In this document: positions 12,201 to 25,577 of the stretch, piece by piece
Layout: each line of letters begins with the position of its first letter
How positions within the stretch are numbered: the stretch's first letter is position 1
Origin: Channa striata
Lineage: Eukaryota > Chordata > Actinopteri > Anabantiformes > Channidae
Direction of reading: 5' to 3'
Assembly (NCBI GenBank): GCA_033026295.1
Contig: CM065183.1
Location: forward strand, 15,703,157-15,767,156
Length of the DNA stretch: 64,000 nt
The notes under the pieces: model-generated
What the model was told of the DNA's origin: nothing
The model's database searches: none
The model's input: only the letters and a program-made list of their open reading frames with translations
Program-made: the position numbers and the translations under genes

Positions 12201-14509
12201 CAGATCCCAGTTAAAAACCAGAGTGTTATTTATGTCTTTGCTAGTGATGTTTTTAGTTCTGACCACATTTTGACCTGTTTTGGGTAAAAATACATGTGAC
12301 AGTTTATGTATAGTTTGATTTTATGCTGTACCTTCCGCACACCAGGTGTGTTGTTCCTTCATTGTGTAACTGTTTTGTATACAGTAATTTCTCCATTTTG
12401 TCATCAGTGAAAATACTGACTCTTGATTGTTTTGAGCTTAATTATATGCATCAGTGGTAATGCATCTAGAACAGCACTTTGTGTGGGATTAGAAGATAAG
12501 TATATACTTTCTTTTTCTCACTCTCTATATCTATAGTACTATGAAATGTCCTATGGGCTGAACATTGAAATGCATAAACAGGTGATTACCTTCCTATATA
12601 ATAAATTTTTTATTATCCCACATCTTGCGCTTATCTCGTCTGACCTTTTTTCCATTCATGTTTTTCTCACTGCAGGCTGAAATAGTGAAGAGACTGAATG
12701 GGATTTGTGCTCAGGTGCTGCCTTACCTGTCACAGGAGGTAATGACAAAGCCATCTCTAATAATGTATCTGACTTCCACTTGCAGCAAATAAGTCTAACA
12801 ACCGTGACTGTACTGTGTCCGATCTAGCATCAACAGCAAGTCATGGGTGCCATAGAGAGAGCCAAGCAGGTCACGCCTCCTGAGATGAACTCAATCATAC
12901 GGGTGAGTTTTTTTTTTTTTTTTTATGATTAGTGATTACAACGCAGGTGTCTTCTAGAAGCTGCATTCCAACTCAGTTGTCACTGCTGTTGACAATTGGC
13001 TGCCGTTGTAAATATCTTCTTTTTCTTCATCTTGCAAAAGCCCATCTGTCACCATCTCCTCACTGAGTAGGAGGAAGGATCTCTGGATCCCCCAGAAATG
13101 CTCACTAAATGCTTTGGTGATACACTTTATTGGAATTGGAACAGGAACTGAAGAGACACATCCAGAAGCATTCAGTCTCCACCCTTTAAAGTATTTTTTG
13201 TAAAAGTAGAGCACAATGTTTGCAAACGCAGAGAGAATAAGCATCAATCTCACTTAAGTGTGTCTAGTCGTAGTGTGTTTTGAATGAGGCATTGTCTATT
13301 ATAAATTGTAGGGTTTTTTTACAAGTCTGATATAGCCATATGCCATAGCTTTCATCTACTCCCGCCTACTCGCATTTTAGATTTAACCAAACTTAATGCT
13401 GACAACTTACTTGAGTATTGTATGATAAAGTGTAGCATGCCATAAGCTGTGCTGTAGGAGACAGGGTGTGTTTCACTCACTGGATTGCGCTGGATTCTGA
13501 TTTATTTAGCGCCTCAAACGGTTAAAAATTTGACCTGATCAGCTGAAACTAGTACTAGCTCACGTGCACACTGGCTGCCATAAACACTCCCTGTACATTC
13601 TGAATTGCAGACCATATACCATAAATTGCTAAACACACCACTTTGGAGTTTCAGGGCTCACCTGATTTGTTCAGGTACCAGAATCAGACAGTAGGCTCAA
13701 TACTGGTTTGCCTTTTAGCATGTGGATATCACATTTGCATGATTCCAGCTGCCTGACTTTGAGATTCACTGCTGCAGTTTGTTGAAGCAACAGAGTGTTT
13801 ATGGCTTAATTAATAATTGTTTTTTTGTTTTAAATGCTTAACTTGTACTGCGTATTTATAATTAATTTTAATTATATGCCTGTGTCAAAATACAACATGT
13901 TTGTTTGTATTTTTTTATTCAAAATGCAACACAATTACAGTGAATTATAAAGAACTTGATTTCATAATCAGCTTTTGGTAACTGACAGCATTATATTTTA
14001 GGACAATAACAATGCTTACGATATTCTCTAATTTCTGCTGGATATGTTATATCATGTTGGGGTGGCTTGAAAGTTGTGCAGAAACCCAGTTCTGGCAGCG
14101 CCCCAAGTCACTCGAGCAGTCACAAAAAGTAAATGGGACAGTAATTAATAATAGTTTAATAATTTAATAATAGTCCATACTACATGCATGTTTGTAAATT
14201 TATACTATAGCGTTCTATATATTTTTTAAGATTCGTACTCAAATGTGGTTTTACCACCTGTGTTTGCAGCAACAGCTCCAGGTGCAACACCTGTCCCAGC
14301 TCCAGGGCCTGGCCTTGCCTGTGACCCCACTGCCCCTGGGCCTCACCCCTCCCACCCTGCCTACTGTGTCCTCCAGCTCTGGCCTGCTCTCCCTTTCTTC
14401 CATACTGGCCAACTACTCCCACAGCCAGGCGCAGGCGGTGAAGGAGGACAAGGCCCGAGACGCCGCAGAGAGAGCGCCCAGAGGAGAGGATGGGGACAAG
14501 TCAGACTAG
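8820..14509 (+). CDS. tle5: TLE family member 5 / amino-terminal enhancer of split (short Groucho corepressor)
   Basis: Seven coding exons: 8820-8846, 11485-11582, 12090-12153, 12537-12581, 12676-12738, 12828-12902 and 14270-14509 (stop TAG). Phases join exactly to give 203 aa; human AES has 197. The start MMFPQSRHS matches the family and sits in the CpG island. Residues about 1-130 are the Q domain, with leucine-rich, glutamine-rich coiled-coil segments such as YYEMSYGLNIEMHKQ and GAIERAKQVT that mediate tetramerisation. Residues about 131-203 form the Gly/Pro-type tail ending GEDGDKSD. The protein lacks the WD40 propeller of full-length TLEs and is known as a nuclear modulator or antagonist of Groucho repression. 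The long last exon is more divergent and richer in S, A and Q than the human one. No damage is seen. Confidence 0.96.
8847..11484 (+). other. tle5 intron 1
   Basis: A 2.6 kb intron. Its first 400 bases belong to the CpG island and include an A-rich run near 8900. The remainder is AT-rich. The open frames at 9849-10034 and 10052-10378 show no family resemblance. Nothing else was recognised. Confidence 0.5.
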
Positions 14510-15190
14510 TGCAGACACAGTGTAGAGGTTTGAAGGGGATGTTGTTGAGGGGGGAGGGGGTGGAGTGTTGAAAAAAGTAAACTGAAACTATAAATGGAGA
14601 TGGAGGCAAGTCTGGCAGCCTGCCTGCTGAGTGTTGATGTTAGGAGTAAATACAGGGATGATGATGAGCAAAAAGGAGTTGAAACTTTTGGCAGGAGAGA
14701 ATGAAACTGCCGACTGGTTGAGTATGACAGTTAAATGTTCTTAAAAGTTAGTGGTAATAGACTCAGTTCAAGCTTCTAGACTTTAGATGCGTTTTTTTCT
14801 TTCTTTTTTTTATGTTTAAGTCACGGGTTCTTCTTGTTCTTACCCAAGACAAATGTTTTCCCGTGAGCTGTGAGAGCTGGAGAATCTCCTTTACATGGAT
14901 CTGCCTCACAGGTTTTTTTTTCCTGCTTCACATTATCAAAGCAGTTTTCTGTGCGAGTGTGTGTTTGTGTGTGTGAGAGGAGAGAGAGAGAGAGAAAGAA
15001 AGAGATTGATTGTTTAGTTTTTCCCCTGATTTCTCTTTAGTCTCTCCGATTTTTATCTGGCTACTCATTCTGTACAACGGCTTCATCACATTTTTTTTCC
15101 GAAATGGAAAAACATTGGTGCCGTTTGGTCAATGATACTGTTCATTTATGTACCTGGAGCCAAATTAAACTTTTGTCTGATGTAAATGGG
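14510..15190 (+). terminator. tle5: tle5 3' UTR with candidate poly(A) signal
   Basis: About 650 bases after the stop codon lies ATTAAA at 15164-15169, followed by T/G-rich sequence, giving a 3' UTR of plausible length. A GA-rich run lies near 14977-15005. A later AATAAA at 18046 could serve a longer form. Confidence 0.5.
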
Positions 15191-18100
15191 ATGTGTTTAA
15201 AAGGGGCATTTCACTTGTCACCTGCATTCAAACCCTTAAGTCACCCATTTTCAAACAGCAAACCACTGGGTGTGTTACCTTAGCTGTGTACCTCAATCCT
15301 AAACAAATGGAATTTTATTCCTTTAAAACCCTAATTTTTAAAAATGATAGTGTACCAAGCTTGGGGGTAAATTTGTGTCTTGTAGGCCTGCTGCTGCTGC
15401 TATGTGTGCTACATGTTATGGACCATGACTCATTTTTAAATGACATTTTTAAATTTATGCTCTGAATGAAATTTATATTTACATGCTGTTTTCGTAAAGT
15501 TAAAGACAGGCTATAATTAGTCTATAGTTGCCTGTATGTGCTTCAGTGAATGTGTTCAGAAAGAAGAAAACACTTGTTAAACTTTTTTTTCCTTCTTCTA
15601 AAGCACCTTTTAGCTTTTCTTAATCCTCCCTGCTCTGTCCCTTTCACCACGCTTGTCTGGTCTTAAACTTGAATAGGATTGAGACTCCACAGTGAGACCG
15701 GTGACAACAACAGACCAGTACTGTGTTATAGGTTAACAGAGCATTTCAGTTTACACTGAAGCTGTATAACAGGGGATTATTAAATTATTATTATTTTTTT
15801 ATTTTACGTTCCCCATTGTTTTGATTAAAGAATCTGTCCTGTTTGAATTGAGAAAGTCCTGTAGGTAACGGCAAACATGTGCTCCCTATGACAGCAACAC
15901 ATTTATTACAACCAGAATTTGTGTTGGTGACCAAAGTCTTTTAACTTTAATTTCAGAAGGCTTTAAAACAAAAGCTGTGTCCCAGATCCATTCTGCTTCC
16001 TTATGATATCACATGTATACTGTCCACTTACGTCTGGATCGTATACTTCAGTTGTAGTTGTACCAAGACATGTACAGTTTTTCCAGGAAAAGCACAGTAT
16101 TAGATATCGGTTGAAGATTTTGAGTACTACTGGCAATTACACACAAGTGTATAAATATAATTAAAAGAAATTTTGCCTTTAATACAGATTTGTTGATTTA
16201 TGAGCTTTCTCCCCACAACCTTTAAAAAAAATCCCCCCAACATGTGAGCGGCTCCTTTTTGCATTGTTTCATGGGACAAAGTGTCCACCAACAACAGACT
16301 CAAAAAATGTATAAAAATGTATTTAAAACCTTATTTAAAAAAAGTGGAGATTTTTAACAGTGAATCTTGCAGGAAATCCCCGCATGACAAGCTCTGACAG
16401 ACATCTCTGGCAGCTAAATCCAGTGAGAGAAGAAGGTTAGTAAAGATGATCGTGCTAAACAAGTCTATACACACTCAGGTAGAGGGTCAATGAGCAACTT
16501 GCTGTATATGTGTCCAAAAAACAATATATCTTGCTGAGGTGCCCATGTTTTAGAGGTGTGTAAATATCTCCTGTCTGGGTAGGAGATATTATTGGGAGAT
16601 ATTGATTACTCAAGCATATAGTTCAGACTTATGCAAGTAAACGGACCTTTAAACATTTTATTAGTGTTAACACGGCTCACAAATCACTCTGCATTTTCAT
16701 ATACTTTTCTTACAATTGAAATTGCTGAAAAGAAATCCAAGTTGTGACGTACTATGAAATACTTATTTTGAGTGTGCTGTTGAAGGACCATTTCCCACCT
16801 GTGAAATGCACAAAGGAAATGTAGGAGCTACTAACATTCTCTTAAGGTTCAATTTGTTGTTGTTAATTGTTGTCCACTGGGTTTTGTGTAGTTTTGTTGT
16901 AGTTTGTTAGTATAAAACTGTTGATATCTTGAATACCAACTACAAAAGCAGGAAACTATAATGATTGAGTACCCAGTGCATGCAGCTGGCGTGAGAATAG
17001 GGACATAGCTGAAGAGATCAACGTTAGAGGCAGCAGAGGGCAGCAGTGCTCTGTCTCATTGGTCATTAGAACAGTCCTATCAGGACTGATGTTGTGAAGC
17101 ATCCAAAAGGAGCCGACGTAACCGTTGTGTTCACATTGTTCCTGCTGTTCTCGTGTTTAGTTTCCGACTGTGGGTTGAGAACTGGCGCACTGCGGGTTTT
17201 AGCTGTTATTCCCCTGTAATGTGACCACTTTGCAACAACCCAGCTGCAATGTCTAAGATTGAAACTGAATCTTATTTCTTTAGTTTTTTTTTTATTTGAA
17301 AACTACGTAATGTTTTTCTTCCTTCTGCCTGTGTTAAAGCCAGGAGCTGAAGAGCTTCCCTCCCTGGAGAATGACTTTAACATATCGAGTAAGAGAACAG
17401 ATCAGGCGTTTGTGCTCTTTATGCTGACGTCGGTCTCTGTAGAAAACCTCCTTTGGCAAAACTCAGACATATGAATGGTATGTGTGTATTTGCTGTGAAG
17501 GGCCAATTTGTATACATATGGATATATCAATATACATATTTTTTAAAGCATTTTTGTATGTTGCAAAGCTGCTTTTTAATGTGTATCATGGAAGACTTTA
17601 ATGTATGTGTGCATTACAAGCCTACAGTAAGAGGCACAATGTTGTATACCACGTCATCTTTTCTGTCTTGTTCCTCTCCCATCCTCTTAAGCAGTACCAC
17701 CTAACAGTTTTCTAGGATTGTTTTATTTTTTTTCAAACAAACCAGTTTAATGTGTGTATGAACAGTCTGATCGTGAAAACGCCTAGGACAAAAAAAAAAA
17801 GATGTAAACTGTGTATTCATGAGAACAAATCAACCTTCTAGCAGTAAGGAAGCTTCTCTGGTGCCTTACACATAAAAGACGTGATTGAGAGTGGTCATTG
17901 TGTCCGTGGTTGTAACTGTGGGGGGGGCGAGGGGAGAAAAATAAAAAAAACAGTCACGCAGTCTGAAGGACAGAAAGGCAACAAACCGCATCAAAATCAC
18001 TTCTCATTAGAGCTTGAAGTCATGAAATGTAGCATTTGAAGCACAATAAATATGTTGAGTCTAATGGTCAACTCCTCTGTAGCTTCATGAAATCATTTGT

Positions 18101-19450
18101 GGCATGTGGTTTGGTTCGTCTACTCAAATACAAAAACACAGAGATAAGTTTGAAATGAGGAAAAGCAGGCTCACAAAAAAACAAATAGGAATTCCATTTG
18201 TATTTCTAACCTCTTAGAATGAGTCACAGCCTGACCTTGGGAGAAGGAAAAGTTTGACTTTTAAAGCTACTCTAATCTGTTCTATAATAATTGCTTTGAC
18301 AAACCTGTGCATAATTATCACTCAGCTTGGCACTTTCCCTAAACTCCATGTTGGCTTTATCACAAGCAGCTTCCCTCCACCCCCCCTTTCTTTTATTGCT
18401 CTATCTGTACGCTACCTCCAAATAGACACTTGGCAAAGACTAGTTAATGTAGTGGAGATTTTAGCAGATATTTCAAGTGGCCAGAAACTATTTTGAATGA
18501 ACGCGTTCGTTTGCTACAGTTTAAATCAGTGGACCAGTCTGTAAACTGTTTACCACACAGAAAAGTCAAAGTCAAACAAAATTTATCAAAGTCGCATAAT
18601 TGTCGCGTCTGCTTATTGGTTAAATAGATCTGCTGCAGTAAAAAGAAAAAGAAATTACAGGAAATAGATCCTACAAATAAATAATTGTGCTGCAAATATT
18701 GAACAATTGCACATTTTATCATTTGTTCAAAACAGAGGTGATAATCTGGGTCAAACCAAATAATAACTAGACAGTAACTAGATACGTTGTCCAGGAAAAA
18801 GTTTTCATTAATGAGTACCACATATTAATAAATATCTGTTATACTGCAGTCAAACAGAAATGTGTGAAATCTAACATGGTTCCGTGTTAACGTTTCCTTT
18901 GCCAAAGGTTTTAGAGAGGAGGGGAAAAGAAAAATCACAGCACTCGTGATGACTTTGAACAGGTTTTTGTAAAACTTCTCTGGCACTGTGGAATCCCACA
19001 ACAGTCATTAGCGTGTCCAGACACGAACCCTGCATCAGTTTGGTGTGTCCTATTTTCAGCGAGAACACTAAGCAGAGAAGAGAAATAAACAAAAAAATGT
19101 CAAAACGCGTTTTTCTTTGTCACGCATGTCACATCCTGAATAACCTTTAGTGAAAACATGTACAAAAGAGGCTGAAGCAAAGAAAATATTGGGAGTAGTG
19201 TGCGCAGTTTCAGTTAGGGAGGCCTATTCTAGGGCATTTGTGTCAGACCTTGGAGAAAGACAGCGGTTTCACAAGCATTTAAAGTTCAAGGGGGGAAAAA
19301 AAAACTGGAATGAAAACAACTATTCTTCTGTTGGCCAGTATTGTAAAATAAATCAGGCGACCATAATCTCCAAAGAAGAGAAATATGCAGAGTAAAATTA
19401 CTCAACACATCTCACTGTAATGTCACAGCACAGTTGTAATACAGTCTTAA
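15190..19450. other. gene-free interval between convergent tle5 and plpp2
   Basis: AT-rich DNA without exons that I can support. Open frames at 15193-15465, 17259-17474, 17453-17704, 18254-18496 and 18444-18821 (minus) are T-rich or low-complexity and resemble no family. Part may be an extended tle5 3' UTR. Confidence 0.5.
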
Positions 19451-19497
19451 AAGCTTTATTAGGTATAAACAATAACTGTTTGCACTATACATAATGT

Positions 19498-19892
19498 ATG
19501 CTCACCAATCATCCATAACATTAATACCACCTGGTGGTTTAACTATAAACCATGATGATGTATCAAAGTGGTTAAAATCAGATCCACCTTTACCAACAGT
19601 GACCTTAGAGACCAATTTGCATTAATTGTACGTTTTGCTAGGAGTGTTGGAAAATAGTGTTTTTCGTAGTGGAGGATTTTAACGTTTGTAATTTATGTAA
19701 AATTTTAGATAATCTGTTTGGAAGAATTTGAAGTGGTGGGAGTTTTTTTTTTGCACTTTTTCTTGCACTTTTACCTGTATATTTGTGTACTGCCACCACC
19801 TCTGCACAGCGTTGCACTCTTTGCCGTGTGCGCTCAGAGCGACCGTGCTGACCACCGGTGTTAAAGTTGTGGCTGATCAGTGTATAAGGCAT
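19498..19892. mobile_element. MITE-like DNA element with terminal inverted repeats
   Basis: The left end reads CACCAATCATCCATAACATT then AATACCACCTGGTGG. The right end read in reverse is CACTGATCAGCCACAACTTT then AACACCGGTGGT, giving imperfect inverted ends of about 30 bp around 330 bp of non-coding sequence. The internal GTGGTTAAAATCAG recurs in the related element at 45470-45795. Confidence 0.6.
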
Positions 19893-20399
19893 TTAAAGCA
19901 GCCGTCGTTACACACGGTCAGATAGACGTCCGCAGAGCAAAATAACACAAGTGTCACACAGCGGCAGGTGTAATGCAGCTCCAGTGTATGTAAAATAATC
20001 TTACCTGACTGCCACAAGGTAAAAAACATTCAGTCACAATTGTTTGAACAAAACTCAATGACAAAAAAAAAAAAGTTTTTGAAAGTTTTGAAATTTAACA
20101 TTTCACTTAAGCAGTTTATGCTCAATTTACAGTTTAACTTGAAGCGTTAATTCTCTGCAGTCTTAATCTCAGTTATCACAACTGGCACAGAAACAAGAAA
20201 AAATATTTAAAAAAGGCTAATCATTGCACACTAATATAAAACACACGTCAATCACACTTTTTGATCACACACACAAACACACGAGACGGCACTTCTGTTC
20301 AACAGGTTTGGGGAATCGGGGTTTTCATAACAAAATTTCGGGAAGTCGACTCCAAGCGGAACAGGTTTAGTCTGGTTCTCCGGAGCTTACTGCACCATT

Positions 20400-20405
20400 T
20401 TTATT
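20400..20405 (-). terminator. candidate poly(A) signal of plpp2
   Basis: AATAAA on the minus strand about 100 bases past the plpp2 stop. Another minus-strand AATAAA at 19455-19460 would give a 3' UTR of about 1 kb. Either is possible. Confidence 0.45.
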
Positions 20406-20505
20406 TCCCCTCCTTTTTGAAAGTTCAGTGTCTTTTAGTAACGGAGCTGCTGATGTAGAAAGCAGTGCTGGCCCAGGCTGGTAAGAACAGACTTCAGAAA
20501 TGTGT

Positions 20506-22500
20506 TCATACAGTTCCAGAGAAGTTGTAGTGGTTTCGGTTCTGTGCGTTGGGAATATCCGGGCCCGGTTTACGTTCGAGCTGTTCGACCTCCTCTGGGT
20601 CTGGTTGCATGCAGGGTGGGGGACGCTGCTTAAAAAAGTCGGACACATATCGGACCTAAGAAAACAAAACGGGAGTCAAATCAATTTAAACCCACAAAAA
20701 ACTTTTATAAAACAATAATTGACAGATTTGCCCAGTTAATACTGTTGTTTTACTGACTGTGAACTAAAGTGTACGTTGTTCCGTTTAGGTTCTTTGTTCT
20801 TATTGCTGCTGAATCACAAGAATTTCCCTCACTGCAGAATCAATAAAGTCAGGTCATATCTTAGATCACAAGTGGGCACTGGCATTGTCAAGTGTAAATT
20901 CAGCCCTGTCATTTTGAGGTTTGCAGTTGCGGTGCTTTGTACTAAATAGTATTAAAACATTGCCAGTATTTTTCTTACAATAAAAACGAATTAAATTACA
21001 GCCTCAAAATAATTTAAAATATGATTAATGGCAGTACATCCTAATTTTTGTTTATCCAGATGTCCAATACAATTTTGCAGTAGATTGTTGATTCATATTG
21101 TTCTTGCACCAGTGGAAGTGTAGTACAACAATCTAGATATACTGTAACAAATGAACTTTTCAGAATTAAGTACATTATTGGATTAGAACAATAATTTATT
21201 GGTGCATGAATTAATTTTAATGCTGCAGGTTGTAAAGGTGGGGATAATTTCAACTACTTTAAATATGGCTTTTACTGTATTGACCTATTACAAAAGTATA
21301 ATTGTTATAGGTTATTACATTGTTATATTTCATATTAATCTGAAGCTAGAAAAATACTAATAACTGAAGCTGTCATAAATTTTGTGTTGTCACATGTTTT
21401 CCCTCTGAAGTACAGATGCAGATAAAAGTTTTGGCAGAACTTACAATTTCCTCTAAAAATTAAAAAAAAAAATTAATATACTCACACTTAGAAATGTTTT
21501 GTTGAATCAAAATCAAATATAACATAATAATCACGCAGAATTGTTAGAAAAGCTCAAATAAATAAATAAACTAAACCAGTTAAAATACTCTGTTGAAGCA
21601 AAAACACAAAACAATATCTAGTTTTGTATGTTATTTCTTATAATCTTCGGAGTAAATGGTAGCTTCTTTCTTCATGAATTTGAATTACAGAAATTTCTGA
21701 CATTGGGCTGCTATATTAAAAAATTCACTTTGGCGTCTGCACCACAACAGCTTTACAACAGCTGCACTTTTATCCGGGGTGAAGATCATAATCGGGCACT
21801 TTTTTACTTAAACAAGGCCGACTGACGTGGCTGTACTCACAATGAGCACAGCGATGAGCGCTCCCTGCAGCAGTCCCACCAGCACGTCACTCCAGTGGTG
21901 TTTGAAGTCCGAGACGCGCGTGTATGCCACGTACAGCGCAAACGACACCAGGAAGAACTGGATCGTTGGTCGGACCAGTCGCGTCCACTTCCCCTGCATT
22001 CTGGCCTGGACGTAAAGCTGGACACACACAAACACACATTAGTATTTTACTGCTTAGACGGAAAATGCCGTTGGCTCATTTTACCGACAGCTGAATTCAT
22101 GTCACTGAACTGACTTCTCCAGCCTCTCACGGTTTTTTATCCCGTATCCACTCTCGATTACATTGCACTCATTAATGAGCTTTGAGTCGTCACTGAGATA
22201 ACACAAATGAACTAATTTAAAAGATTTGTGATAAACATACACACCCCTGATATATTTATTATATCATATCATATATAAAGAGCTTTTGGATATTTCCTCA
22301 AAAGTTATTACAAATTCTCTGTATAATTTGTAGGATTTAAAATTTCACTAAATCCTTAAACTTTAGAGTCATTAAGTTACCAAACAATTTTTTTGTTGAT
22401 GCCAGCTAATCTTTTGTAAAAACCTGACCCCTAAATTAAAAAAGAAATCACTAGCCCCCAAAATTTAAACATCTACTATAGTAGGTCCCACTTTTATTTG

Positions 22501-22543
<43 letters not shown>

Positions 22544-25538
22544 ATAAAATGTGCCTCATTTGGGATTAACACATGCGTTCCTAATTTAGCGAGTCCTGAA
22601 GCAGCTACAACGTAAGAGGCACTTCAGCCGTTCACAGGCTGCTTCACTCCTCAACACGCCAACAGGGATTTAACTGTTGAAGTGTCATCTTCCGGCCATT
22701 GTGCAGCGTGCGGAGTTACAACAATGATGTTTTTGAACTGCAGCCTTGTGTCTGTGTTGACATGCTCCTTCTGTTCAGTGGCTCGTGTGTGTTTTTGGTA
22801 AACAGGACATTTCACAACCACGCACAGTCTCAGGCGACAACGAGCGGCGGCGGTGGCACACTCACCGACAGAAACAGCATGCAGTACATCCCAAAGGACG
22901 AGTGGCCGGAGTAGAAGGATAACCTGAGGAGCAGGACAGTCAGGGGAAAAAAAGTCACTCGATTTTTCTGCAAAGCAGTGGATGCATTTTAAACCTTTTC
23001 ACATAATTCCATATTTATGTTTTACAACAATTTCTAACTCTTTCCAAGAGGAGCCTTATAATTTATGCCTTAACTTTATCATTAATAACTGTTGTCCAGC
23101 ATTCCTGAGTTTGTACAGTTCTACTGTAGCGTTTAACAATGAAAAATTCCCTAAATATGAGTAAATATAATGTAAAATATGTGCTTATGTTTTACATTAA
23201 AACAGTGTAAAGAGACTAAGGAGTAAGCACAGTAGGACACCACTAAAAAGAAAAACAAGTTTACTTCAACTAAAAAATGATTATGTTGTCATTCTTAAAG
23301 TAAAAATTGCGAAGTTAGTGAATATATTTCCTGTATATTTATGTAGAACAGTCAAACACATTCAGAGAACTGATGAAAGAAATGAAAACTTTAGGCTTCA
23401 TCAAGATTCAACACCAGATCCTGATTATATCCATTATAATCCGGATTTTATATAGGTTATAATTTTTAAAACAGATGAGTTCTAAAACAAATTTATGATC
23501 ATGTGTTTTTTTTTTGTTTTTCTGGTTCCAGCTTTTCACATTTAAAATGATCATTATTAATCACTTTAAACTGCATCTATCATTATTACGCCTTTTTTCC
23601 CCTCTGCCAAGAAAAATGTTAATCTGGCAGCAAATATAAAAAAAGATCAGATTAATTTCACAACTACTGCCTGAAACCCACCTGGATTCGGTCACGTTGC
23701 GATGGTTACCGGTACAGTTGATCTGCAGCATGTATCCGTTACAGGCGACCGGGGCACACACGGATAAGAAGTTCGGACGAGGACGACCTATGGTGAACTT
23801 CGCCAGGTCGGTGAGCGACTGGCTGACGGCTCCTCCGAACAGGAAGGTGCCCACCACCTTGTAGAGAGCCGACAGGTACTGGTTGAACTGGGAGTTGGAG
23901 TGGAGCCGTTTGGCGTGCACCAGGTACGCCTCCCCTGTAGTGATCTGTGGAGTGAAGGGAGGCCAAATAAGGTTGTTGAAAGGTCAAACAAGTACATGTA
24001 CGTAGAATGTTTGTGTTGCTTTTTGATTAACGCTCAGGACTTGCAGAGTAATAACCATATTTACCGGGTACGTTCCTGTAATAATGGTGTGGTTTTATTG
24101 TACTTGTAGTTACCTGGTAACAAGATGCAAGGTTTGGGAAACGAGTAACAACGTTATTATTCTCTATGTATTTTTGAGCAGAGGAGTATCGATTCTAATA
24201 TTATGTGGCACATATATGATCCTAGGACACAATCTTGTGTTTGCAGGCGACGCAGAAGATAAACTATGCAATAAACATTACTTTGCAAAAAAGGAAAGTT
24301 TCTGCCATGTTTTTATTTCAAAGCAGCCATTTAAGCACCACACGACACAGAGTAAGATGCGTTTGCTTCAGCTCCATTTACACATCTTCCTCCAGGGTTG
24401 AGCAAAGGTGTCGTGTTTATTTGTGCCTCTTTCAGATTATGTCTTAGTCTGAAAGTTGAATGAATTTATTGTCAGGTCGTTTCCCCCCTTAGTTCCCAAA
24501 TTGTGCATTTAGTTACTAGCTACCTAGTATGTGCAGTCTTTGTATTTTTAGTACGGGTAGGTCACACTACAAAAATACACTGACGATACGTCAGGGGCTC
24601 AGCCTGATGTCGTGGTCAGACCGTTATATTGGGACTCACAATGACTATGGAGCAGATGATGGTGACGGCAGCCATGGTTCCGTGAGAGATGGTGTCTCTT
24701 CTGTATGGATAGCTGATGCTCTTATCATCGCAGTAGATTCCTCTCTGGTACGGGCTGAACATCAGTGTCAGGATGGCCGACGGTAGAGCCGCTGGAGAGG
24801 GGCGAGAAGACAGTCAGTCGTCGTCTCCTCCACTAAACACAGTTTGAACATAAAGGAGGATGACCTGGTTTCTACGAAATCCTGAAAATGATTCCTGGGT
24901 TTTCCCACAGAGTAACAACCGCTTTTTCTTTCTCTCTTTTTTTTATGTATTTGGTTACCGAAACATCCTGCCAAATAAAACACACAAGCAGTGCCACAAA
25001 CATAACTTAACAGACAATTATGAAAAAAAGGCTGCTCACGCATGCATATTTGGAAAGAACAGCAGCAACAGCACTGGAAAAAGCCGACGTAGTTGCAAGT
25101 TCAAAACTGCAAAGTCTTAAAAACCTTTAGGAAGCTGTATGTGAATTGGGGCAATGAAACTGTAATTAATAGTGCGGACTGTGGGAACCGCACTGTGCTG
25201 AAGTCCACCCGGAGAATCAGTCGGATCAGCGCCACAGCACAATGAAGTGCAGCTGAGGAAACAGCTAAGAACACACTGATGGACAAATCTTTTGGCTTCA
25301 GGCAGGAGGCCCAACTCTGCCAAGTAAATGAATTTGTCATCAGCCGAGCTCGGTGGCAGCAGCTTCACCTCTGCGTGTCACGTTTATTCTTTGCAGAGGA
25401 ACCGCTTGTCACCGTGGAAGCCTACGGGACAGCACCGCCATGACCTTTGACACGGGGCCAGTGTTTACACAGGGAAGGGCCTGGGAGCTGAGGGCTGAAC
25501 TAGGACTCACACTCACACACCACGGCATGTAATAGTGT

Positions 25539-25577
<39 letters not shown>

